From NCBI RefSeq assembly GCF_902859645.1, contig NZ_CADIJR010000016.1:1-64000 (forward strand): 64,000 nt of DNA, in the 5' to 3' direction. The position numbers and the translations under genes are program-made. The notes beneath the pieces were generated by a model that ran no database searches, was not told the origin of the DNA, and worked only from the letters and a program-made list of their open reading frames with translations. Each line of letters begins with the position of its first letter. Positions within the stretch are counted from its first letter, which is position 1. The stretch is from Achromobacter insuavis (lineage in GTDB: Bacteria; Pseudomonadota; Gammaproteobacteria; Burkholderiales; Burkholderiaceae_B). This document shows, piece by piece, positions 28,088 to 37,151 of the stretch.

Positions 28088-29989
28088 TCAAGACACCACG
28101 ACTTCGCGGAACATGCCGGCATCCATGTGGAACATCAGGTGGCAGTGCCACGCCCAGCGGCCGAGCGCGTCGGCTGTCACCAGGAAGCTGATGCGTTGTG
28201 CCGGCTGCACCGGCAGGGTGTGGCGGCGCGCAAGGAAGCGACCGTCGGGGCTTTCCAGCTCGCTCCACATGCCGTGCAGGTGCATGGGATGGGTCATCAT
28301 GGTGTCGTTGTGCAGAATGACCCGCAGCCGCTCGCCGTGTTTGAAGTGCACCGGCGTGGACTTTCCGAACTCCAGCCCGTCCAGGGACCATGCGTAGCGT
28401 TCCATGTTGCCCGTGAGGTGCAGTTCGACCTCCCGGCCAGGGCCTCTCTTGTCCAGCGGCCCCGACGGGGTATGCAGATCCGCGAGGGTCAACACTCGCC
28501 GACCGTTGTTGCGCAGTCCGATGCCGGGGTCATCGAGGTTGGTGCGCGCCATGTCAACGCGCATGTCCGTGCTGGCACCATACTCGGTGCGAGCGTGGCG
28601 AGCAGTAGTGCTGGGCACGGCCAGTCCCCCCGCCGCCGCGGCGTGTTGGCTGTGATCCATCGCCATGCCACCGTGGTTCATGGCGCCGTGATTCATGCCA
28701 GCCATCGCCCCATGATCCATCCCGGACATCGAACCCGAGCCCATCCCGGTCATCCCGGTCATGCCCGTCATGCCCGTCATGCCCGTCATCTCCATGGCTT
28801 GGCCGGACCCGCCGTGGTCCATGCCCCCCATCATGCTGCCCATCATGTCGTTCATGGTCAGCCATTCGACCGGATCGAGGGCAGGCACGGGAGCTTGAAG
28901 ACCTTCACGCACGGCCAGCGTGGCCCGCGCGTAGCCTGTCCGGTCCATCGCCTGGGCGAAGATCGTGTAAGCGTCATCCCGTGGCTGGACGATCACATCG
29001 ACGGTTTCGCCCGGACCGAATCGGAACTCATCGACCGTCACCGGCTCCATGTCAACACCATCGACGTGCACCACCGTGAGTTTCAGTCCGGGAATGCGTA
29101 CGTCGTAGAAGGTGTTGCCCGCACCGTTGACCATGCGCAGCCGCACGCGCTCACCCGGTCGGAACAGCGCCGTCCAATTGCCGGCGGGGGTGACGCCGTT
29201 GGCCAGATAGGTCAGCGTGGCGGCAGACAGATCGGCGAGATCCGTCGGATTCATCCGCATCTCGTTCCACATCTTGCGCTTGTCGATCGCAGCGGCCATG
29301 CCGTCGCGCGAGGCGTCCCGGAAGAAGTCGAAGACGGTAGGTTGGTTGTAGTTGTAGTAGCCGCTTTGGGACTTGAGCTTGGTGAACACCCGCATCGGGT
29401 CTTCGTCGGTCCAATCCGAGAACAGCAGCACGTGGTCACGGTCGGCGCGGATGGTCTCGGCACCAGCGGGGTCGATGATGATCGCCCCGTACATGCCCGT
29501 GAGTTCCTGGAAGCCGGAGTGCGAGTGGTACCAGTAGGAGCCGCTTTGCTGAACCTTGAAGCGGTACGTGAAGGTCTCGCCGGGAGCGATGCCATTGAAG
29601 CTGATGCCCGGCACGCCATCCATCTGATACGGCAGGATGATCCCGTGCCAGTGGATGGATGTGGCTTCACGCAGCTTGTTGGTCACACGGATTGTGACGG
29701 TGTCACCCTCACGCCAACGCAATGTCGGTGCCGGCAGCGAGCCGTTGATGGTCGTAGCCACGCCTGGCTTGCCCGTGAAGTTCACGGGCGATTCGGCGAT
29801 CACCAAGTCGAACTCGGTGCCCTTCAGCACAGGGGCGGCACCGCGCGTCGCGGAGCCTTGTTGGGCAAATGCCCTGAGCGCCGGGGTGGACAGCCCGGCC
29901 AGGACGCCGCCAGCGGCCAGCCCCTGAACAAAACGCCGACGAGACAGGCCCAGTGGGGGCGCGATTACAAAGGGCGAACGAGGCGGCAT
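28088..29989 (-). CDS. copA: Multicopper oxidase CopA (copper resistance)
   Basis: The 633-residue protein has a Tat signal (LSRRRFVQGLAAGG) and all four copper-ligand motifs of multicopper oxidases: HWHG, WYHSHSG, THPMHLHG and WHCHLMFHMDAGM. It oxidises periplasmic Cu(I). A Met/His-rich insert before the last domain contains tandem Thr-Gly-Met repeats encoded by a 9-base tandem repeat (about 28743-28793). The start at 29989 has GGAGG upstream and gives the Tat leader near the N terminus; the frame extends 45 codons further. It heads the minus-strand copper operon, divergent from copR. Confidence 0.93.
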   Translation of the reverse strand: MPPRSPFVIAPPLGLSRRRFVQGLAAGGVLAGLSTPALRAFAQQGSATRGAAPVLKGTEFDLVIAESPVNFTGKPGVATTINGSLPAPTLRWREGDTVTIRVTNKLREATSIHWHGIILPYQMDGVPGISFNGIAPGETFTYRFKVQQSGSYWYHSHSGFQELTGMYGAIIIDPAGAETIRADRDHVLLFSDWTDEDPMRVFTKLKSQSGYYNYNQPTVFDFFRDASRDGMAAAIDKRKMWNEMRMNPTDLADLSAATLTYLANGVTPAGNWTALFRPGERVRLRMVNGAGNTFYDVRIPGLKLTVVHVDGVDMEPVTVDEFRFGPGETVDVIVQPRDDAYTIFAQAMDRTGYARATLAVREGLQAPVPALDPVEWLTMNDMMGSMMGGMDHGGSGQAMEMTGMTGMTGMTGMTGMGSGSMSGMDHGAMAGMNHGAMNHGGMAMDHSQHAAAAGGLAVPSTTARHARTEYGASTDMRVDMARTNLDDPGIGLRNNGRRVLTLADLHTPSGPLDKRGPGREVELHLTGNMERYAWSLDGLEFGKSTPVHFKHGERLRVILHNDTMMTHPMHLHGMWSELESPDGRFLARRHTLPVQPAQRISFLVTADALGRWAWHCHLMFHMDAGMFREVVVS

Positions 29990-30113
29990 GGCCTGAAATC
30001 CTCCATAGATAACTTGAAAGTCGTCTTTAGAGCCGCCTTTGGTCTTGGGCGGCACGGTTCGACGCATGGAGGTCATGCTATGGAGTGACCACTTTCGGAT
30101 GAATGACCCTTGG

Positions 30114-30129
30114 ATTACATTCATGTAAT
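30114..30129. promoter_or_regulatory. CopR box (perfect palindrome) in the copA/copR divergent region
   Basis: ATTACAT and ATGTAAT form a perfect 7-base inverted repeat with a 2-base centre, midway between the divergent copA and copR starts. It matches the cop-box type bound by CopR response regulators of copper systems. A lone ATTACAT-like half-site occurs again near 30161. One site could control both operons. Confidence 0.7.
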
Positions 30130-30244
30130 GGTCGCGTCATCTTCGTGGCAGGAAGCGACTATTACATTGCCCCTAAGAAGCAGATGAATGGGGCATCGTG
30201 GGCGGCAAAATTCCTTACGCCGCAGCGATTTCATGGGGCATGCG

Positions 30245-30937
30245 ATGAAGCTGTTGGTCGTTGAAGACGAGAACAAGACGGCGGATTACGTCCGCCAAGG
30301 TCTCATGGAGGCAGGGTTCGTCGTGGATCTGGCGCGTAACGGATTGGACGGACACCACTTGGCCATGAGCGAGACCTACGATTTGGTGGTCTTGGATGTC
30401 ATGCTGCCGGATGTCGATGGCTGGCGCATCGTGCGTTCGCTGCGAGATGCTGGCAAACAAGTCCCTGTGCTATTTCTAACCGCACGTGGCAGCGTAGATG
30501 ACCGCGTCAAGGGGTTGGAACTGGGGGCAGACGACTATCTCGTCAAGCCGTTCGCGTTCTCGGAATTGCTGGCGCGGGTGCGGACGCTGCTGCGACGCGG
30601 AAGCGCTCCGAGCCAGCCTGATCGCATCCAAGTTGCCGATTTGGTGCTGGACTTGCCGCGCCGACGTGCAACGCGCGCTGGTCAGCGCATCAATCTCACC
30701 AGCAAGGAGTTCGCGTTGCTCGAACTGCTGGCACGCCGACAGGGTGAAGTTCTGCCGCGTTCGTTGATTGCGTCTCAGGTATGGGACATGAATTTCGACA
30801 GCGACAGCAACGTCATTGATGTGGCCATCCGTCGTCTGCGCGCAAAGATCGACGATGCGTTCAATCCAAAGCTCATCCACACTGTACGTGGCATGGGATA
30901 CACGCTCGATGCGCCTGATGATGACCTCGCGCCATAA
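30245..30937 (+). CDS. copR: Heavy-metal response regulator CopR
   Basis: The 230-residue protein is an OmpR-type response regulator with receiver domain (phosphoacceptor Asp51 in VLDVMLPD, Lys in DYLVKPF) and a C-terminal winged helix ([25 protein letters not shown]). It should activate the cop operon in response to periplasmic copper sensed by CopS. The start at 30245 removes 19 unlikely upstream codons and begins with the conserved MKLLVVEDE. Base composition is clearly less GC-rich than the surrounding ICE genes. Confidence 0.93.
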   Translation: MKLLVVEDENKTADYVRQGLMEAGFVVDLARNGLDGHHLAMSETYDLVVLDVMLPDVDGWRIVRSLRDAGKQVPVLFLTARGSVDDRVKGLELGADDYLVKPFAFSELLARVRTLLRRGSAPSQPDRIQVADLVLDLPRRRATRAGQRINLTSKEFALLELLARRQGEVLPRSLIASQVWDMNFDSDSNVIDVAIRRLRAKIDDAFNPKLIHTVRGMGYTLDAPDDDLAP

Positions 30938-32342
30938 GCCACGGCGAAGCCGTCCCGCGTCGCTTGCATTGAGGGTCACGGCCCTGGTTGGCATTGCCAC
31001 TACCTTGGTATTTCTAGCGTTCAACTGGGTTGTCGTTAGATCCCTGGAGCACCACTTTGCCCAACAGGACGCCCATGAACTGGACGCAGTGGTCACGGCC
31101 TTGGCAGAGCCGTTGCGACAGATCGCTAATGACATGGACAAAGATGAGTTGCGGCAGCATTTAGCCAATGCAGTGGCAGGACATCATGGGATGACCTATG
31201 GTGTCTATGATCGGCCGGGCAATACCATCTATGCCACGCCGGGTCCTGACCTGTCGAAACTTGCCAGCAGCAAAAAGTTGGTCAACCGCATCACCGCCGA
31301 CGATTTGACGGTGTGGCAAGAGAATCAGAGGTCTTATCGAGGTGTGGCGCTACAACTGCCTGCCGACGATTCGGCGGCACCTGGCTACCGCATCGTCGCT
31401 GCCATGGACATCGGCTTTCATCTCGATTTCTTGGCAGAGTTCAAGCGCATGCTCTGGTGGGCGACCTGCCTTGTTCTCTGCATTGCGCTCGGGGTGGCTT
31501 GGCTGGCCGTGCAATGGGGCCACCTTCCAATCCGCAAGGTCAACGAGGAGATTCGCACGATCCGCTCTTCAAAGCTAGATGTGAGACTTGATCCTCTGGA
31601 CGTACCTATAGAACTGGCTGAACTTGTGGTCGCCTTCAACGACATGCTGGCCAGAATCGAGGAAGGGTTTGTCCGCCTGTCGCACTTTTCCGCCGACATT
31701 GCGCACGAGTTGCGTACACCCGTTACCAACCTGATTACGCAGTCCCATGTGGCGCTCGGGCAACCCCGCAGTGCAGAGGAATATCGGGAGATCCTCTACT
31801 CCAACTTGGAGGAGTTTGATCGCATGAGTCGCATGATCGGCGACATGTTGTTTCTAGCTCAAACGGAAAATGACCCTCGAAATCTCCGCCTCGGCGAAAT
31901 CGACTTGGCTGAGTTGATCCGAGGTTTGTTTGACTACTTCGAGGCATTAGCTGAAGACCGCAACATCACACTTTACGCAAAGGGTGCTGCCGAACCAATA
32001 CGAGCGGATCGTGAGATGTTGCTGCGGGCGCTCAACAATCTTCTTTCCAACGCAATCCGTCATACTCCCTATGGGTCGCGTATTACAGTCGCTTTGGCGC
32101 AAGATGAGCGATGGACAACGATAAGTGTCGAAAATCCGGGCGAGCGAATTTCGGAGGCTGATCTGCCGAAGTTATTCGATCGCTTTTTCCGAGTAGATCC
32201 TGCCCGCCAACGAAAGAACGCAGGTGCAGGGCTAGGGCTGGCCATCGTCAAATCAATTGCCGAAGCTCATGGTGGACATGTGCAGGCAACGTCCAGCGAT
32301 ACAGCGACTAAATTTGATCTAACGCTGCCTCGCATCGCTTAA
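30918..32342 (+). CDS. copS: Heavy-metal sensor histidine kinase CopS
   Basis: The 474-residue kinase has two membrane helices (about residues 19-38 and 176-197) flanking a periplasmic sensor domain, a HAMP segment, the H-box [16 protein letters not shown] and the ATPase motifs [11 protein letters not shown] and [11 protein letters not shown]. It overlaps copR by 20 bases. The exact start among the ATGs at 30909, 30918 and 30921 is uncertain. This gene is one of the least GC-rich in the window, which points to an origin different from the conjugation backbone. Confidence 0.9.
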   Translation: MMTSRHKPRRSRPASLALRVTALVGIATTLVFLAFNWVVVRSLEHHFAQQDAHELDAVVTALAEPLRQIANDMDKDELRQHLANAVAGHHGMTYGVYDRPGNTIYATPGPDLSKLASSKKLVNRITADDLTVWQENQRSYRGVALQLPADDSAAPGYRIVAAMDIGFHLDFLAEFKRMLWWATCLVLCIALGVAWLAVQWGHLPIRKVNEEIRTIRSSKLDVRLDPLDVPIELAELVVAFNDMLARIEEGFVRLSHFSADIAHELRTPVTNLITQSHVALGQPRSAEEYREILYSNLEEFDRMSRMIGDMLFLAQTENDPRNLRLGEIDLAELIRGLFDYFEALAEDRNITLYAKGAAEPIRADREMLLRALNNLLSNAIRHTPYGSRITVALAQDERWTTISVENPGERISEADLPKLFDRFFRVDPARQRKNAGAGLGLAIVKSIAEAHGGHVQATSSDTATKFDLTLPRIA

Positions 32343-32418
32343 GTTGGCCTCTCGCCATTGCGGGAGAATGCAGATCGTGGATGGGCGCAGTTTCGACTCG
32401 TCGGAAGCAGGTTGCTCG

Positions 32419-34401
32419 TCAGATGATGGACATGCCTTTCTGCCGTCCAATCTCCCATGACACGCCACCGCCGCGTACAGTGGCAGCAAGTTGCTGACCT
32501 AGCCGTTGCTCGATCACTGGTTTCCACGGCACTAGGCTGAATCCCATGCCGTCATCGAGCATCGCGTAGCGCCCGCTGGCGAGCATGACGCTGCGCCGGT
32601 AGATGCCGGCCACGCGCTGCCCATCGGCCACCGGGCGATGCTCCAGGCCGGTTTCGCCGGCAATGTCCTTCGCGGCCTGTGCCAGTTCCCGGTTGCGCAG
32701 CGTGCCCAGCAGGTTGCGCGCCAGGATCACGCGCTGCCCGCGCCGCTCGGCCAGTCCCTGTTCGGCCAGGAAGTCGGCGCGCTGCTGCATCGCCTGCTTG
32801 GCCTCGCCGCCAAAGCCCAGGTCGCCCAGACCCGAGCCGCCGCCGATCAACTGCTGGTCGAGCCAGGTGGCCCCGATCACTCGGGCCTGCCGCTCGATGG
32901 GCAGGTGCGATTTCAGCTCCACGGCCACGCCGCCCAGGCGCTGCGCGTCGTAGCGGCGGCCCTGCTCGGGCAGATCGTCCGGCACCTTCCATAGACCTTC
33001 GGCCACGCGCTCCACAATGCCGGCGCGGCGCAAGGCTTCCAGCCGACGGACATGGGCTGCGACGACTTCCTGTGGATCGCGGCCGGGCATGGCCTGACCC
33101 TGCGCGATGGCGAGGTGGTGGTCGGTGCGGTACAGGCCATCGCTCGCCAGCGCGGCGATGTTCTTGTCGGCCGCGCGCACATCGGCCGATCCCTTCACCT
33201 CCACCACCGCGCCGGCCGGATAGTTCGCCAGTTCGTCGCGGGTGTTGAGCGCGACGTAGTGGGCCTTGCCGTCCACGCCGTCGATGACCAGATAGCCCCG
33301 GTCGCGCAGCTCGTCGGCCAGCCCCTTCGCGGCCACGCGGCCGAGGATGGTTCGGCCATCGTCGCCCGCCTCGAACACCGCCAGCTCGCGCGGCTCGCCG
33401 CGCATGGCCCGCTGCATGGTGCGGATGATGTCGCCACGCTCGCCCAGGGCGCGCAGCGTCTTTTCGGCATCGGCGTGGACGGCCCAGGTGCCCGGCTGCA
33501 TCTCGTCGGCCAGGCCCAGGCGCTGCAAGCGTTGCAGGCGGCCGATCAGCAGCAGGCGCTGGCGTTGCAGCCGCGGTTCGTTGAACCGTTCGACATGCAC
33601 CAAGCCATCGTCGCCCAGTTCGCGTTTGAGCGTGCGATCCAGGCTCGTCCATCGCTCCTGATCCACTTCACGCTGCAAGGTCTGCTGGATCTCCAGCTCG
33701 GTGCGTGGCCCCAGCCATTCGGTCGCCAGCTCGGACGCGCGATGCCGGAAGCCATCGGCGATGTAGTCGCCCGCGATGATGAGGTCTTTGCCGGTGTCGT
33801 CGCGTCCGCGCACGATCAAGTGGGTGTGCGGGTTGTCGGTGTTCCAGTGATCGACCGCCACCCATTCCAGCCGTGTGCCCAGGTCGGCTTCCATGCGGCC
33901 CATGAGATGCCGCGTGTAGGTGCGCAGGTCGTCCAGTTCCGCGCCATCCTCCGGCAAGAGGATGAAGCGGAAATGGTGCCGGTCGTCGGCGCAGCGTTCC
34001 TTGAAGGCGTCGAGGCCGGCAGCATCGGTCTGCGGCCCATAGGCTTGGCCTGGCTCGCCGTCGCGGCCGGCGCCGTCGCGCTCGATGTAGCGCAGGTGCT
34101 TGGCGAGCGACTGCGGACTGGCCCGCTGCTGATTGACCAGCAGCGTCTTGATGGTCACGCGCCGCGACATGGGCGTGAGCTTCGCGCCCGCGAAGCGCGC
34201 CGCCGTGTGGCCGCGTCCCAGCCGCGAGCCGGGCCGCTGGCCGATGCCGGCGCCCTTGCCACTGCCGCCAGGACGGCGCACCGCCGACTTGCCGCTGCTG
34301 GCCTTTCCTGCCTGCTTGAGCACCTTGGAAACGAAGCCCTGGCCCCGGTTCTTCGGGGCGCTGGGGCGGATGCGGAAATCGTCATCGCGGCGGTTGGTCA
34401 T
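32419..34401 (-). CDS. rlxS: Conjugative relaxase, DUF3363/RlxS type
   Basis: The 660-residue protein has a basic, low-complexity N terminus and a relaxase domain with the HUH-type metal motif (HWNTDNPHTHLIVRG, His185, His192, His194), then a long C-terminal DUF3363 region. Relaxases of this class nick oriT and pilot the strand into the recipient. The start at 34401 follows the stop-to-start spacing best; the frame extends across the upstream non-coding region. It is separated from the next transfer gene, traF, by a 448-base block without genes that probably includes oriT. Confidence 0.9.
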   Translation of the reverse strand: MTNRRDDDFRIRPSAPKNRGQGFVSKVLKQAGKASSGKSAVRRPGGSGKGAGIGQRPGSRLGRGHTAARFAGAKLTPMSRRVTIKTLLVNQQRASPQSLAKHLRYIERDGAGRDGEPGQAYGPQTDAAGLDAFKERCADDRHHFRFILLPEDGAELDDLRTYTRHLMGRMEADLGTRLEWVAVDHWNTDNPHTHLIVRGRDDTGKDLIIAGDYIADGFRHRASELATEWLGPRTELEIQQTLQREVDQERWTSLDRTLKRELGDDGLVHVERFNEPRLQRQRLLLIGRLQRLQRLGLADEMQPGTWAVHADAEKTLRALGERGDIIRTMQRAMRGEPRELAVFEAGDDGRTILGRVAAKGLADELRDRGYLVIDGVDGKAHYVALNTRDELANYPAGAVVEVKGSADVRAADKNIAALASDGLYRTDHHLAIAQGQAMPGRDPQEVVAAHVRRLEALRRAGIVERVAEGLWKVPDDLPEQGRRYDAQRLGGVAVELKSHLPIERQARVIGATWLDQQLIGGGSGLGDLGFGGEAKQAMQQRADFLAEQGLAERRGQRVILARNLLGTLRNRELAQAAKDIAGETGLEHRPVADGQRVAGIYRRSVMLASGRYAMLDDGMGFSLVPWKPVIEQRLGQQLAATVRGGGVSWEIGRQKGMSII

Positions 34402-34849
34402 GGCTGGGCTCCCTGCAAGCTCTGGCGTGTCCGGGCGTGCGAAGCACGTGGACATGACTGCATCGGCGCGGGCTTCGCGCCCCAAGCGGCACGGCGGCAA
34501 AGCCGCTCCGTGCCGCGCCACCCCCACGTGCAGACAGGCTTTCGACGCGGCCCGGTGCCGCGTCCTTTTGTCTTGCCTTCCGCATTTGCCTCCCGCATCC
34601 GCTCCCGGCAATCGCGGCCCGGTGGCGCTGCTGCACCAGCAGCCAGCGCGCCGGCGAACGCGGATACGGCCGCAGGCCGGGCGCGTTCGAGGCAAGACGC
34701 CTGCACGTTGGACGGCTGCGCCGGAGACAGCGCGAAGTGCGGTGCGAATGCACCCGCACTGCACGCGCGACGACACGGCGACGACCAGCAGGACGACACG
34801 CCCGATGGCACGATGAGATGCATGGCAACGTGCAGCGAATCGACGGCCA
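34402..34849. other. Gene-free block upstream of the relaxase, candidate oriT region
   Basis: No convincing gene occurs in these 448 bases, although long overlapping frames exist because of the high GC. There are several inverted repeats: GCGCGGGC..GCGCCC around 34467-34483, and an imperfect 11-13 base pair stem, GGCACGGCGGC against GCCGCTCCGTGCC, at 34488-34514. Origins of transfer usually lie next to the relaxase gene, so this is the best oriT candidate. No nic consensus was identified with certainty. Confidence 0.4.
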
Positions 34850-35437
34850 TCATGGGCGGGATTCCAGCCAGATCGGATGCGCGACGCCGATCACGGCGGA
34901 TGCGCTGACCGGCCCGAAATACCGGCTGTCGAACGACGCCGGGTTGGTCACGCTCAAGAGGAACAGTTCGCCAGGCCGAAGCTGGCGGCACTGCCGCCAG
35001 GAAGGCAGCGGACGGCCCAGCCGGTCGGCGGGCAGCACGGCGGCCACCGGCACGCCGTCGATCCAGACCAGCGCATCAAACACGCACACCGTTTGCGGCG
35101 CGACGGCGCCCACGCGCTTGAGCAGCGGCACGCGCGCCGGCAGGTAGCGGCGCTGCGCGGCCAGCGCGGCGGTGTCTGCCGGCAACGTGGTCAAGACGAT
35201 GCTGCCAACGGACAAAGGCTGGTGCAGCGAGTCGGTACGCTGGTGGAGCGGTTCCACGCGATACCAGCCGACCGCCACGCTGTCGGACGGGTTGTAGATG
35301 ATGCGCGGCAGCGGATGCACGAAGGACGCCCAGGCCAGCGCAGCGAGGCCGCAGGCAGACAGGCACGCGAGCACGATGCGAGCGCGCAGGCGTGAGCGAG
35401 GACGCGGCGCGGTGCCGACAGTCGAAACGGCGGTCAT
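34850..35437 (-). CDS. traF: Conjugative transfer signal peptidase TraF (S26 family)
   Basis: The 195-residue protein has one N-terminal membrane helix (about residues 20-42) and an S26 peptidase domain with the catalytic Ser in NPSDSVAVGWYR and Lys in LLKRVGA. TraF matures and cyclises the TrbC pilin in IncP-type systems. Its start at 35437 overlaps the stop of the DUF2840 gene by four bases. Confidence 0.92.
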   Translation of the reverse strand: MTAVSTVGTAPRPRSRLRARIVLACLSACGLAALAWASFVHPLPRIIYNPSDSVAVGWYRVEPLHQRTDSLHQPLSVGSIVLTTLPADTAALAAQRRYLPARVPLLKRVGAVAPQTVCVFDALVWIDGVPVAAVLPADRLGRPLPSWRQCRQLRPGELFLLSVTNPASFDSRYFGPVSASAVIGVAHPIWLESRP

Positions 35438-35991
35438 GGCAGCGCCCTCCCGATGAGCCATCCGGCGTGCCGCTCGGCGGTGTATTCGGGCAGCGGCAGG
35501 CGCGCAGCGAGCCGGTTGGCGAGCGTGCGCCAGTACGCGGGTGAAGCGGCGGATGGCGCGATCCCCAGCGCCTCGATGGCGTCGATGCGCTCCAGCACGG
35601 CGCGCACCTGGTTCTCGCCCTCGGTGTGCAGCAGCAGGCGTGCGCCCGGCTGCACACCGGGGATGCGCTGCGCCGCGTCCAGCGGCGTGCAAGCCTGCAT
35701 CACCATGAGCTGCCAGCGAACAGTGCCGTAGTCGGTGGACTGCCAGCGAATGCGGCAGAACATGGCATTCGGCATGAATACGGCGAGACTGCGCCAGCGG
35801 TCGAGCCGCAGCGTGCGCGCCGGTTCGCCGAAGCGCAGGTAGAGCTTGAAACGGTGCTCCAGGAAGGCCAGCGAAACGCGCGTTAGCGGCGTTGATGTTG
35901 GCCCCGTCGCGTGTGCTAGGAGTGGCGGCGACGGTGCAGCCGTGGCCGCGAAGGCAACAGGCGCGGGGGCAGACGAAGCGGATGCGGTCAT
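35434..35991 (-). CDS. DUF2840 domain protein
   Basis: The 185-residue protein has an Ala/Pro-rich N terminus of about 35 residues followed by the DUF2840 domain (LTRVSLAFLEHRFKLYLRFGEP and WQSTDYGTVRWQLMV). The family is found between parA-type genes and traF in Tn4371-like elements. Function is unknown. A GGAG ribosome site precedes the ATG at 35991, and the gene overlaps its neighbours on both sides by four bases. Confidence 0.82.
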   Translation of the reverse strand: MTASASSAPAPVAFAATAAPSPPLLAHATGPTSTPLTRVSLAFLEHRFKLYLRFGEPARTLRLDRWRSLAVFMPNAMFCRIRWQSTDYGTVRWQLMVMQACTPLDAAQRIPGVQPGARLLLHTEGENQVRAVLERIDAIEALGIAPSAASPAYWRTLANRLAARLPLPEYTAERHAGWLIGRALP

Positions 35992-36263
35992 GGTGTGTTC
36001 TCCCTGCGTTGTTCTGGAAACTCGCGCTCCAGCAGGCCGCGCAGCAGTTCGGCCACCGTCACGCCTTGCGTGAACGCCGACACCTTGATGCGCGCCCGCA
36101 TTGCGGGCGTGATGTCGAGCGTCAGGCGTGCGGTGTAGAGGTCGCCCTTGCCCAGCGCATCGGCGTCGCCCTGGCGAATCCACGCCTCGGCGTGCGGATT
36201 CGCGGGCGGACGCGCGCCGATGCCGACGCGCTTTGTCGTGCGCTTGCTGGCGGGGCTGCTCAT
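35988..36263 (-). CDS. Small ribbon-helix-helix partition-associated protein
   Basis: The 91-residue product has a basic, flexible N terminus and a C-terminal ribbon-helix-helix pattern (ARLTLDITPAMRARIKVSAFTQGVTVAELL). It directly follows parA with a four-base overlap, as the centromere-binding partner does in small ParA-ParG type systems. It may therefore be the DNA-binding partner of this ParA, while the large ParB at 44049-46112 acts elsewhere. This role is inferred. Confidence 0.7.
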   Translation of the reverse strand: MSSPASKRTTKRVGIGARPPANPHAEAWIRQGDADALGKGDLYTARLTLDITPAMRARIKVSAFTQGVTVAELLRGLLEREFPEQRRENTP

Positions 36264-36898
36264 GTCGGCCACCGCAGCAGTTCGTCCACCAGTGCGGTGA
36301 TTTCGCGCGCGGCGACGCTGTCCGGCGCCGTCTCGCGTGCCAGCCGGCCAGCAGCCACGCTGTCGGCGAACACGATGCGTTGATGCACTTCCGCGCGCAG
36401 CGCAGGAAGCGGCTGCTCGGCCAGCGCGCCGCGTGCTTCGCGTCCGATCACCGTGGTGCTCACGCGCCGGTTGATGACGAAGGCCGCGCGCAGCGCAGGC
36501 CGAAACACCTGCGCCTCGCGGATCAGCGCCACCATCTCGGCGCTGGCCCACAGGTCGTAGGGGCTGGGCTGCACCGGGATCAGCACGCGCTCGGCCGCCA
36601 GCAGCGAGGAGCGCGCCAAGGCGGCGATGCGCGGCGGCCCGTCGATGACGACGTGATCGGCCCGCCTGGCGAGTTCTGGCGCTTCCTGGTGCAGCGTTTC
36701 GCGTGCGAGGCCCACGGCGCTGAACAGCCTTGGCAAACCTTGCTGGCTGCGGCGCTGCGTCCAGTCCAGCGCGGAGCCTTGCGGGTCGGCGTCCAGCAAC
36801 ACGACGTGTTGGCCGCGCATCGCCAGCTCGCCAGCGATGTGGGTAGCCAGCGTGGTTTTGCCGACGCCGCCTTTCTGGTTGAGCAGCGCGACGATCAT
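36260..36898 (-). CDS. parA: ParA-family partition ATPase
   Basis: The 212-residue protein has the deviant Walker A motif NQKGGVGKTTLATH at the very N terminus and the DADPQGSALDW and DGPPR segments of short ParA proteins. Such ATPases position plasmids or circular ICE forms during division. There is no N-terminal DNA-binding domain, so it is a type Ib-like ParA. It lies downstream of repA beyond the iteron-like repeats. Confidence 0.9.
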   Translation of the reverse strand: MIVALLNQKGGVGKTTLATHIAGELAMRGQHVVLLDADPQGSALDWTQRRSQQGLPRLFSAVGLARETLHQEAPELARRADHVVIDGPPRIAALARSSLLAAERVLIPVQPSPYDLWASAEMVALIREAQVFRPALRAAFVINRRVSTTVIGREARGALAEQPLPALRAEVHQRIVFADSVAAGRLARETAPDSVAAREITALVDELLRWPT

Positions 36899-36990
36899 GG
36901 CCTGGCCCTCCCTGTTGGAAAGCCCGGTTGTTGCCGCTGTGCTTCGCGCCGCGTGGCGGTTTTCCACCGAGGTGCGGCGCTTCTACTACC

Positions 36991-37127
36991 AGTTAGATGT
37001 TTTAAGTTAGGGAAGTTAGGGGAGGCCGAAACCCGCGCCGTTATTGGCTTTGCGGCCGATCCGTACTCCTGATAGCACGAGAGTCGTACTCCCGATAGCA
37101 CGATACCTCGTACTCCTGATAGCACGA
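36991..37127. repeat. Iteron-like direct repeats, candidate origin of replication
   Basis: Three nearly identical 19-base copies (plus strand CGTACTCCTGATAGCACGA; the middle copy has one C-for-T change) occur at 37062-37080, 37085-37103 and 37109-37127, spaced 23-24 bases apart, about two helical turns. Beside them an AT-rich stretch has three AGTTAG repeats (36991, 37005, 37014). The block lies between repA and parA. Such arrays bind Rep proteins in iteron plasmids, so this is a candidate oriV of the circular ICE. Confidence 0.72.
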
Positions 37128-37151
37128 GCCCGTCCACAAGCTGCGCACCGT

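Noticed and set aside
28740-28796. Short tandem repeats considered as a CRISPR or VNTR array
   Set aside because: They lie inside copA in frame and lack spacers; they encode the Met-rich segment.
37062-37127. Three repeats considered as a CRISPR remnant
   Set aside because: The spacing of four to five bases is too short for spacers; the position by repA fits iterons better.
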